64,000 bases of DNA from Effusibacillus consociatus (GTDB lineage: Bacteria; Bacillota; Bacilli; Tumebacillales; Effusibacillaceae). Below, piece after piece: positions 25,460 to 33,156 of this stretch (the first letter of the stretch is position 1; each line of letters starts with the position of its first letter). The translations under genes and the position numbers were made by a program. Where the stretch lies: assembly GCF_042652925.1 (NCBI RefSeq), contig NZ_JBHSHC010000112.1, forward strand, positions 1 to 64,000, in the 5' to 3' direction. A model generated the notes under the pieces. The model did no database searches. It saw only the letters and a program-made list of their open reading frames with translations, and was not told the DNA's origin.

Positions 25460-26986
25460 CTATTTCAACCGATGGATGATATAATCCGCTGTTCGAATAG
25501 CCAGGGCAATTGTCGTCAATGTCGGGTTGGCGGCTCCAATGAAAGGCAAGACGCTATTGTCGGCTGCAAAGAGATTGGATAGACCGTGCACTTGACCAAA
25601 CCGGTTGGTGGTGGAAGTGCAGGGATCATCCCCCATCCGGCACGTTCCTGCCTCATGGTAGTCAAGTCCTGGAGGCATCAGACAAGGAATCTTTTCGATT
25701 GACATGCCCATACTGGAGACCGCATACGTACTGGAAGAAGCGAGTTGCCCAATAATAGCTTGATCCTGTTCGCTGTATGAAAAATGGACGTTCAGTTTTG
25801 GCATTCCATATTCATCCCGTCTGGCCGGGTCCAGCGTAACGCGATTCTCAACTCGAGGTTCAACTTTACCGAAACCAAGCACACTAAACCTAAGTTCTTC
25901 CTGCAGCGGTCTTTCTTTATAATGGTACCAATAATATTTATAGGGATCGGTTCCGGCAATTTGTAACTGATAGGACCGGTCTTCCGAGCGTGGTATCAAT
26001 ATGCCGGTATTCCCTAAAACTTCGGGAAATTGTTTCCGGGACGCCGTTGCAAGGGTAACCGTAAAGGAATGATTGATTAAATATCTGCCGGTGGCTTCCC
26101 CACGAATACCGGAATTTAGCAAAATACGCGGATTTTCAAAGGTACTCGCCGATAGCACAACGGTCTTTCCTTTGATAAAACAGGACTTCTTGTCCGGTGT
26201 GACCACTTTCACGCCGACCGCCTTCCCGCTTTCAACCAGAACCTGAATCACACGAGCCTTGACGGCCAAATCAAATGAACCTAGATTTAATGCGTAAGCC
26301 AAGAAGATGATCGAACTAAAAAAGGCGTTGGAATGGATCTCACCATACTTGGTGACTTCACGGTCCACAGCAATGGGGAAATCGGTTGCATCATAGTATC
26401 CGGCGAATCGAAGACGATCAAGAAGGATTTCCTGCAGGGAAGATCCGGCTGTAAAGCCTTGATTTATATTCATCACCCGTTCCGCAATAAGGTAATAGGG
26501 AACGAGCTCCTTATATTGAATCGGCCAATATTTGAAGTCTTCAGGATGGAAGCGCGGACTGACAGCTCCCCAATGCAGCGTTTTTCCACCTAATGCCAAA
26601 AACTCTGTAGCACCTGGATAGTCCGGCCATTCAGCCCCAATCGGTCGCCCGATCTTGGGGTTTGCCAAGAATTTGGTTAGGCGTGCGCTATCAAAAGTGG
26701 GCAAGTTATACGCATGAGTTTGAAGCAAGAGATCGCCCGCCTCGAGCAGAGCGACCCGTTCTCCATTTTTCCTCCATCGTTCACAAAGCCTCCAAAGAAC
26801 GGCCCCCCCTCCTGCTCCGCTGCCGACAATAATCACATCATAATACGTTTCAGCCATTCGCTCCAAAGAAGTTAGCGGAATCCAGTGCTCCAGATAGTCT
26901 GATGGGGGCTCGGGCGGACAAGGAAGAAGATACGGACCTACCGGCTGAAAGGGCTGGGGGTTATTGGGCTGGTTTCTGTTTTTCAT
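25460..26986 (-). CDS. GMC family FAD-dependent oxidoreductase, first gene of the run
   Basis: 508 residues; AAGGATGTG precedes the ATG at 26986. It has a Pro-rich N terminus, then the FAD motif (Gly-Ser-Gly-Ala-Gly-Gly-Gly) near residue 56 and the active-site His (His-Glu-Ala-Gly-Thr-Cys-Arg-Met-Gly) and Asn (Gly-Ala-Ala-Asn-Pro). It lies divergent from the isomerase gene at 27159, sharing a 172-bp region that must hold both promoters. It heads the operon GMC, LysM-GMC, GMC, isomerase. Confidence 0.9.
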   Translation of the reverse strand: MKNRNQPNNPQPFQPVGPYLLPCPPEPPSDYLEHWIPLTSLERMAETYYDVIIVGSGAGGGAVLWRLCERWRKNGERVALLEAGDLLLQTHAYNLPTFDSARLTKFLANPKIGRPIGAEWPDYPGATEFLALGGKTLHWGAVSPRFHPEDFKYWPIQYKELVPYYLIAERVMNINQGFTAGSSLQEILLDRLRFAGYYDATDFPIAVDREVTKYGEIHSNAFFSSIIFLAYALNLGSFDLAVKARVIQVLVESGKAVGVKVVTPDKKSCFIKGKTVVLSASTFENPRILLNSGIRGEATGRYLINHSFTVTLATASRKQFPEVLGNTGILIPRSEDRSYQLQIAGTDPYKYYWYHYKERPLQEELRFSVLGFGKVEPRVENRVTLDPARRDEYGMPKLNVHFSYSEQDQAIIGQLASSSTYAVSSMGMSIEKIPCLMPPGLDYHEAGTCRMGDDPCTSTTNRFGQVHGLSNLFAADNSVLPFIGAANPTLTTIALAIRTADYIIHRLK

Positions 26987-27158
26987 GTTGTCACATCCTT
27001 TACCCGAAAACTTACTTTACACTCCATGTATATGACTCAATTTCTAAATCTAAGCCAGCCCTTGGCTCGTTCTTGACCACTTATCATATGATTAAAAAAT
27101 TCGAATACAGTTAGGTAAGCGAAAAAAACCATAAAGTTTACTTGGAGGCTGATGCTTC

Positions 27159-28121
27159 TTGAAGCTCGGTGTTTTTGTCGCGAGAGTTTTTAAGGATCTG
27201 CCGTTTGAAGAAATGTTGGATTTCGTAAAATCATGGGGAGTAGAGGCTGTAGAATTCGGAACGGGAAATTATCCCGGGGATATTTTTGTCAAACCGGCTC
27301 AGCTCCTCGCTGATGGGGGAAAGCAAAAAGGTTTCCTGCACGCTGTGGAGTCGCGAGGGATGTTCATCAGTGCATTCAGCGTCCATGGCAATCCTCTTCA
27401 TCCGAATCGGACTATCGCCCGGGAACATCATCAGACATTGATTCGGACGATCGATTTGGCTCAACAAATGGGAGTTCCGGTGGTGAATTGTTTTTCCGGT
27501 AATCCAGGTGCCCCGGACAGTACGCTATATCCAAACTTTGCTTATTTATATTGGCCTCCGGAATATCCGGAGATTCTTCAATGGCAGTGGGAACAACAAG
27601 TGATCCCGTATTGGAGGGAAGTGGGGCGATATGCCGCCCAGCGCGGAGTTAATATCGGGATCGAGATGCACGAGGGATTCACCGTACATTCCCCGGCCGA
27701 TGTTCTCAGGCTTCGTGAAGCTGTTGGCGAAGTCATTGGAGCCGGCTTTGATGCAAGCCACCTGTGGACCCAAGGGATCAATCCGGTTGAGGCGGTGAAA
27801 ATCCTCGGTTTTGCCGGAGCCATTTATCATGTCTCAACCAAGGATATGATTTTTTCGGAGGCCAACATGAATTTATACGGAGTTCTGGACCCGAAACCAA
27901 TGGACCAACCGGGCTTCCGTTCCTGGTACTACCGAACCATCGGATATGGGCATGACTTAAAAACCTGGGCCGACATCAGTAGTGCGCTCCGGATGGTGGG
28001 GTACGATTATGTGCTCAACATAGAACAAGAAGATCCCCTGATCGATGGATTGGAAGGTTTTACTAAAGCGGCCGGCAATCTCCGAGGATTGATCATCCGA
28101 TCTCCTTTGGCGGAGAAATAA
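27159..28121 (+). CDS. Xylose isomerase-like TIM barrel (sugar phosphate isomerase/epimerase)
   Basis: 320 residues from a TTG at 27159 placed 10 nt after GGAGG. Probable metal ligands are Glu in Gly-Ile-Glu-Met-His, Asp in Phe-Asp-Ala-Ser-His, His in Tyr-His-Val-Ser-Thr-Lys-Asp and Glu in Asn-Ile-Glu-Gln-Glu-Asp. It is longer than the 261-residue paralogue at 21399 and clearly distinct from it, so the two probably act on different intermediates. It is transcribed divergently from the GMC operon. Reaction unknown. Confidence 0.87.
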   Translation: MKLGVFVARVFKDLPFEEMLDFVKSWGVEAVEFGTGNYPGDIFVKPAQLLADGGKQKGFLHAVESRGMFISAFSVHGNPLHPNRTIAREHHQTLIRTIDLAQQMGVPVVNCFSGNPGAPDSTLYPNFAYLYWPPEYPEILQWQWEQQVIPYWREVGRYAAQRGVNIGIEMHEGFTVHSPADVLRLREAVGEVIGAGFDASHLWTQGINPVEAVKILGFAGAIYHVSTKDMIFSEANMNLYGVLDPKPMDQPGFRSWYYRTIGYGHDLKTWADISSALRMVGYDYVLNIEQEDPLIDGLEGFTKAAGNLRGLIIRSPLAEK

Positions 28122-28150
28122 CAAATACCGATTGCTTGTGATCGTCGTTG

Positions 28151-29245
28151 TTACTTTCGATTCTTTTTAAAAAGAGTGACCACTGTGATCAGAAGCACAG
28201 GAAGAACTCCTACGGTGGTAATCAGTAATGGCCAAACCACTGTTACATTCTCCACAAATTCGGCTTCATTTTTAAACATGGTGAGCGAGAGCAGCAGGGA
28301 GACAAGCGCAACAGGAAAGATCAGCAGGCGGTCATCCTGCAGCTTCAATAATTGCGATAGAGCCAGATTAAGAATAAACAGAACAATGGTTGCTTTCATA
28401 TAAGAACCGGCAATTAATGTGAAACCGATTACGGACTCAATTCTTTCGATTATTTCCTGAACATTGATCAAACGTGCAAGCTGAAATACCGAATACTTGA
28501 TTTCACCGGCCAAGGGTCCTATGGCCATAATCGTGCATACTATCACAGTGACCAAACTGACCCCATTTACAAGATGGGCCAGAAACATGAATTTGACGAG
28601 GGGACTTTTTCTTTCCTTGCTAGTGAATGGCAGAATCATTGAAAATAGGATCAGCTCTGCATAAGGGAACCCCCAGGCCATGTAAGCTCCATGCAGAATC
28701 GGTTTGATCCCCTTCGGAAAAACAGGCAAAAGATGTTCCGGACGGTAATAGGGCAAAACAAATAATAGAACTGCGAACACTAAGGTAACCATAATATAAA
28801 GAAGCAAGGTGAACATTCTGGCCATCACTTCGATACCCGCGCGCGCTGTCAGAGCAGCTGTCATAAGAATCAGGGAGTTAAACACATACAAGGGTGTTTC
28901 CTTCATCATCGTACTGGTAAAAAATCCCCCTATATCGAGAACGATATTGGAAAGCATTAAGAACACGGTGGAGAGAAAGGGGACGGCAATAACGACGGTG
29001 AGCCAGCTGCCAAGGGTTTTCCGGCTGTAATCGATAAAGGTCAGTCCCGGATACTGCCGATGTAAATACAGGACACAGGCTAAAAGAAGAAAACCGATTC
29101 CGTTTGCAATCAGAAGTGACAACCAAGCTCCGTTCTTGGCGGCACCAGTCAAGGGAGCTGGAATGTTAATAATTGCCGAACCGGTCATAAAAGCGAGAAA
29201 TAAACTTGCCGTCTGCCAGGAATTGATCGTTTCTTGCTTCTTCAT
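28151..29245 (-). CDS. Spore germinant receptor B subunit (GerKB-type permease)
   Basis: 364 residues; AAGGTGG lies before the ATG. About ten membrane helices of the spore permease (APC superfamily) type occupy the whole protein, with the Thr-Gly-Ser-Ala-Ile-Ile-Asn-Ile-Pro start of helix 1. GerB-type subunits bind germinants in the inner spore membrane together with A and C subunits. It is last in the operon gerA, gerC, small protein, gerB (32344 to 28151). It is intact, unlike the two B-type copies at 16467-18313. Confidence 0.92.
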   Translation of the reverse strand: MKKQETINSWQTASLFLAFMTGSAIINIPAPLTGAAKNGAWLSLLIANGIGFLLLACVLYLHRQYPGLTFIDYSRKTLGSWLTVVIAVPFLSTVFLMLSNIVLDIGGFFTSTMMKETPLYVFNSLILMTAALTARAGIEVMARMFTLLLYIMVTLVFAVLLFVLPYYRPEHLLPVFPKGIKPILHGAYMAWGFPYAELILFSMILPFTSKERKSPLVKFMFLAHLVNGVSLVTVIVCTIMAIGPLAGEIKYSVFQLARLINVQEIIERIESVIGFTLIAGSYMKATIVLFILNLALSQLLKLQDDRLLIFPVALVSLLLSLTMFKNEAEFVENVTVVWPLLITTVGVLPVLLITVVTLFKKNRK

Positions 29246-29275
29246 CGTACCACCTTCGCTGCAGCTTGAATCGAA

Positions 29276-29518
29276 CTAGGATGGGAGCTTTACAGATTCG
29301 ACAATGTGTTTGGCCGGGTCCGCAAAAAAGAACTCGATAATGTGGTTGAGGTTCGGCCATTTGCTGTCAGTCACGTAAATGAAACTCAGATAAACGGCAG
29401 TCAGTGTTATCGCTCCGTAAGAGAGACGCTCCCGACGGCCTTTTAGCTTCCATTTTCGACCGTCGTAAATCAAAATTGCGCTATAAATAATTAAAAGAAG
29501 AATGATTTTCTCAAACAA
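29276..29518 (-). CDS. Small two-helix membrane protein of ger operon (D-type)
   Basis: 80 residues from a TTG at 29518 preceded by GGAGG 9 nt upstream. Two hydrophobic segments (about 3-18 and 35-50) are separated by a basic loop. Small genes of this kind are known as D genes of some gerA-type operons, where they modulate receptor function. It sits between the C and B genes with 30-40 bp spacing. The assignment is by position and shape, not by motif. Confidence 0.72.
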   Translation of the reverse strand: MFEKIILLLIIYSAILIYDGRKWKLKGRRERLSYGAITLTAVYLSFIYVTDSKWPNLNHIIEFFFADPAKHIVESVKLPS

Positions 29519-29559
29519 GCTTTCATTCCTCCGTTCAGAAAATTTAAATCGGAAAGGAT

Positions 29560-30729
29560 TTATTTGCCAAATGGCTTGCCGACGTTCATTCCCGTATTCG
29601 CAACCTTTACATCGACATCGATCTCAAATCGGCTGGCAGCGAAATGCTGGTCCCATTTTTCCTTCCAACTTTCCCACAGTGCAGGATCTTTGATGTAGAT
29701 TTTATTTCCGAGACCGATCGCATCCACTTTTTCCTTCTGCAGAAACTCGATCGTTTTCCGTAAATTCTGCTCAACTCTTTTTTTAATCTTTTCCTCGAAT
29801 GCTTTTGCCTGTTCTTTGGTAAGCAAGGAAGAACAACGGAGTTCACTGGTTGAACCCTCAATTTTGGCGGATACATGAACGGTGAGCGAATTTCCTTTGA
29901 TCCTGGGAGTGACTTTGGTCTGAACTGACCTCACCTCGAAAGATTCCATTGACTTCTTGTCTTCTTTTCCTTGTTTTTCGCAGGGGATTTCGATGACCCC
30001 GCTTTTGTATTGATTGACCAGGATCATCAAGTTTTCAGCATCTGTTGGAGATAGAAGGTCAACCATTTTCCCTTTTTTGAGGAGGGCGATTCCTGCAACC
30101 GGAGTGGTTTTCGGTTTCGTATTGCCGAAATCGAGGTAAGGAACCGTTGCCACCTTTCCTGCGCTTTTCAATTGCAATGCAAGGTCCAACAGGTTTGTCT
30201 TTATTGTTTTGGCAGAAAAACGGCTGGCGGTTTCATCAATTCTCCGTAGTTGCTGACCCATTGTACTTTCAATCAACGGTTTGACATCCAAATACTCGCT
30301 CGCCTTTCCTTTGGCAATCATTATTGAGACGGTCGCCCTCGGTTCATGATCCCGGGAGAAAATATCGAGAATTTCTGCTACGTTTTTTTTCCTTGCCAAC
30401 TCTTCTCCGACAATAATGACCCGCATATGATCAAATTTGGCTTTGCGCCCTAATTGGATGGGAATATCACGAATGGCGTCATGGATGGTTTCAGCTTCTG
30501 TCTTGACGTTGATAAACTTAATACCTTCATGTGGGGAGGGTCCTCCCCCTTCGCCTCCTCCACCGGTCGGCTTATATATGTGTGTCGTCAATTCTATCTT
30601 CCCTTCCTCGGTTGGATCGATCGCCACCGCCTGGACAAAACCCCATTGGGTCAATTCAAATTTATTCCAGCACCCTGTTATTAGAAAAACTGGGAAAATA
30701 GAAAGAATGACAGCCATTGATGGTCTCAT
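29560..30729 (-). CDS. Spore germinant receptor C subunit, Ger(x)C lipoprotein
   Basis: 389 residues; AAGGA precedes the ATG. The N-terminal signal ends in a lipobox with Cys-20 (Leu-Ile-Thr-Gly-Cys-Trp-Asn), and the following Glu-Leu-Thr-Gln-Trp-Gly-Phe-Val-Gln-Ala-Val-Ala-Ile-Asp resembles the standard opening of Ger(x)C proteins. Residues 200-375 are the C-terminal GerC domain. It is a lipid-anchored subunit of the germinant receptor in the inner spore membrane. A Gly/Pro-rich insert (Gly-Gly-Gly-Gly-Glu-Gly-Gly-Gly) sits near residue 57. Confidence 0.93.
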   Translation of the reverse strand: MRPSMAVILSIFPVFLITGCWNKFELTQWGFVQAVAIDPTEEGKIELTTHIYKPTGGGGEGGGPSPHEGIKFINVKTEAETIHDAIRDIPIQLGRKAKFDHMRVIIVGEELARKKNVAEILDIFSRDHEPRATVSIMIAKGKASEYLDVKPLIESTMGQQLRRIDETASRFSAKTIKTNLLDLALQLKSAGKVATVPYLDFGNTKPKTTPVAGIALLKKGKMVDLLSPTDAENLMILVNQYKSGVIEIPCEKQGKEDKKSMESFEVRSVQTKVTPRIKGNSLTVHVSAKIEGSTSELRCSSLLTKEQAKAFEEKIKKRVEQNLRKTIEFLQKEKVDAIGLGNKIYIKDPALWESWKEKWDQHFAASRFEIDVDVKVANTGMNVGKPFGK

Positions 30730-30763
30730 TGTTTATCCTTCTTTCTCCGATTCCGAGATGACA

Positions 30764-32344
30764 TTAATTCCGCGGGAACTTATGCAAATGCCGGTTTCGC
30801 GGTGAATGCATCAGGGCTTTAAGAGGGAAACGAATGAATACATCCCGCCATTGTCTTCCTTGCATTGGTGCAAGTGTCATCATATAGGGTTGTCCCAATG
30901 AGCGCAAACAAGTCAGGTGCAAGAAAGTCAACAAGAAGAAAATCATCATCCCAAAGCCTCCCAATGTTGACGCAAGAACCATCAGAGGAAATCGCAAAAT
31001 CCTTAGTGTGATCGCCATACTGTATTGCGGAATAGCAAAGGAGGCGATCCCGGTCAGGGCCACTACGATGACCATCATGGGAGAAGCGATCTTGGCTTGC
31101 ATCGCAGCCTCACCGATGACCAGTGCCCCGACGATGCTTACGGCAGGGCCTATCGGCCGTGGCAGGCGGATTCCGGCTTCCCGCAGCAGTTCAAAGAAAA
31201 ATTCCATGATCAGCGCTTCCACAAAGGCTGGAAACGGAATGCCTTCGCGCGTGTCAAGGATAGCCAATAAAAGAACGGTAGGTATCAGTTCAGGATGAAA
31301 GGTGGATAAGGCAATATAAATACTGGGCAAAGTAAGCGCCATTAAGAAGGCTCCGATCCTCAACAGGCGAATCAATGTCGTAAACACCGTTCTTTGATAA
31401 TAATCTTCACTTGTAGCAAAGAACTCAACAAACAGGCCGGGACAGATCAAGATCGTAGGCGTGCCACCAACCATGACCACAATCCTTCCGTCCAACAGGG
31501 CGGCGACTGCGGTATCGGGTCGTTCTGTATAACGAACTTGGGGGAAGGGAGAATATGCAGACTCTTCAATCCACTCTTCGATATAGCTTGTTTCCAATAT
31601 TTCTTCCTTGTCCAGATCTCTTATCCGCCTTCTGAATTCAGCCAAGCTTTCCGGATTGACGGCTCCTTCCAGATAACCGAACATTACCTCTCTTCTTGTT
31701 TCCTGCCCGGTTGTGAAAGTCTCGATCTTAAAACGGGGGCTTTTCAACAAGCTTCGGAGCAAGCCAATATTTTGCTGGAGATTCTCAACCGTGCTCATGT
31801 GAGGTCCTTGGACTACCGGTTCCGTGATTGGTTCAGTAATCTGCCTCGAGTGAAGGCCCATGGCCGGATAGCTGAGCGCTTTGTTCCACTGGTTGAAAAA
31901 GATGACGAGATGCCCATTCAAGATATCTTGCACCGCTTGATCCATGTCATTGAGAAGAATTGCTGATTGAGCAGATACTCCATGTCGTTCAAAAAAGAAC
32001 ATCACATCTTCGGGAGTGACCATGGTGGCCGGTCCCACTTCGTGGGTGACAAGATCCTGCAGGGACGCTTTCATATAATTAAGCTTTTTTTCCTGGATTA
32101 ACGTACCAAAATAAACGGAGAACGCAGTATGTTCCAGATCAGGCCCATATCTCCAGTTAAGGATTTGAAGATCCTGGCAGTTTGTGAAGATAGTTTCAAT
32201 TTTTTGCAGGTTATCCGACAAATTCGTTGAAATCGGGGTTTGTTCTTTGTCGGCCTGCCTATTCGCCATATTCGGTGATTCACCAGTAAACATACGATTA
32301 CCAGTGGAGGACCGGTTGATCTTGATCCAATTTCTCTCTGTCAT
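30764..32344 (-). CDS. Spore germinant receptor A subunit (GerKA-type)
   Basis: 526 residues. The ATG at 32344 follows AAAGGGG and lies about 40 nt below a sigma-G-like promoter; the longer open frame up to 32572 is discarded. An N-terminal soluble domain of about 280 residues is followed by five to six membrane helices (Leu-Pro-Ser-Ile-Tyr-Ile-Ala, Arg-Glu-Gly-Ile-Pro-Phe-Pro, Ile-Gly-Glu-Ala-Ala) and a basic tail. It is the first gene of the intact ger operon. Compared with the remnant at 16056 it is complete. Confidence 0.93.
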   Translation of the reverse strand: MTERNWIKINRSSTGNRMFTGESPNMANRQADKEQTPISTNLSDNLQKIETIFTNCQDLQILNWRYGPDLEHTAFSVYFGTLIQEKKLNYMKASLQDLVTHEVGPATMVTPEDVMFFFERHGVSAQSAILLNDMDQAVQDILNGHLVIFFNQWNKALSYPAMGLHSRQITEPITEPVVQGPHMSTVENLQQNIGLLRSLLKSPRFKIETFTTGQETRREVMFGYLEGAVNPESLAEFRRRIRDLDKEEILETSYIEEWIEESAYSPFPQVRYTERPDTAVAALLDGRIVVMVGGTPTILICPGLFVEFFATSEDYYQRTVFTTLIRLLRIGAFLMALTLPSIYIALSTFHPELIPTVLLLAILDTREGIPFPAFVEALIMEFFFELLREAGIRLPRPIGPAVSIVGALVIGEAAMQAKIASPMMVIVVALTGIASFAIPQYSMAITLRILRFPLMVLASTLGGFGMMIFFLLTFLHLTCLRSLGQPYMMTLAPMQGRQWRDVFIRFPLKALMHSPRNRHLHKFPRN

Positions 32345-32383
32345 TTGGATTGAACCCCTTTGTTGTCGGTACATATTCTGATT

Positions 32384-32414
32384 TAGTATGCAAGTTATAC
32401 TGGAAAAATATGCA
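32384..32414 (-). promoter_or_regulatory. Sigma-G-like promoter of the ger operon
   Basis: On the minus strand, TGCATA (32414-32409), an 18-bp spacer and CATACTA (32390-32384) match the forespore sigma-G pattern. The first codon of the A subunit is about 40 nt downstream. Expression in the forespore is expected for a germinant receptor. Confidence 0.7.
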
Positions 32415-32549
32415 TTTACAAAAGATTGGGGCTCTTTGCACGAACTTCTGGATGGGCTGTAAGCGGAAGAGTGGATATGACCGGAATGCAAAATGAACCA
32501 AATGCCTATATTGGAATAGATTAAATTGAAAAAGATAGGAGGGATGATT

Positions 32550-33149
32550 TTGAACGAACTCCCGGTTAGCATTAAAACTTACCGGATCACCATGCCCAAG
32601 TTGAATATACTTTACCCGGTCATCGAGGAACTGGCAAATTCGATTGTTCAGCAACGAATCAATAATACCATTTTAAATGAGGTTAACCTGCTGCTCCATC
32701 TGCAGGGATACCCGCAAAAACCGAAGACGGAATGGACCGGTCATTATGAAATCAAAACGAATGAGCGAGGAACAATAAGTTTATCTTTATTCAATTACGC
32801 ATTTTCCGGTGGGGCTCACGGATTGACGCTGCAAAAATCGCTTACGTTTGATGTGGAAACCGGAAAATTGTACACTTTGCAAGATTTATTCGTACACGAT
32901 CTCGACTATGTCGGAAGCTTATCCGATATCATTGAACAGCAGATCAAAGGGCGCAACATTCCACTGCTGTTCGAATTCAAAACAATACGGCCCGATCAAG
33001 ATTTTTATATCGCCGATAAGTCTCTGGTCGTTTACTTTCAGGTCAATGAAATCACGGAATATGTATACGGGTTCCAATATTTCCCCATATCGGTCTACAC
33101 TATTCAGAATATCATCAATGAGCAGCCCCTTGGTAAAATGATTTACTGA
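32550..33149 (+). CDS. DUF4163/DUF3298 (RsiV-like) domain protein
   Basis: 199 residues from a TTG at 32550, 6 nt after AGGAGGG; the in-frame ATG at 32544 touches that site and is unlikely. Residues 1-85 resemble DUF4163 and residues 90-190 resemble DUF3298 (Gly-Gly-Ala-His-Gly and Leu-Gln-Asp-Leu-Phe). This pair is found in RsiV-type anti-sigma factors and in peptidoglycan deacetylase PdaC. Here there is no membrane segment or signal peptide, so it seems to be cytoplasmic. It lies convergent with the ThuA-GMC gene and divergent from the ger operon. Confidence 0.78.
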   Translation: MNELPVSIKTYRITMPKLNILYPVIEELANSIVQQRINNTILNEVNLLLHLQGYPQKPKTEWTGHYEIKTNERGTISLSLFNYAFSGGAHGLTLQKSLTFDVETGKLYTLQDLFVHDLDYVGSLSDIIEQQIKGRNIPLLFEFKTIRPDQDFYIADKSLVVYFQVNEITEYVYGFQYFPISVYTIQNIINEQPLGKMIY

Positions 33150-33156
33150 TGCTCTG

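Noticed and set aside
27058..27105. CATATGATA on the minus strand as a sigma-K -10 before the GMC operon
   Set aside because: No -35 element at the proper distance; the match rests on a common A/T-rich palindrome.
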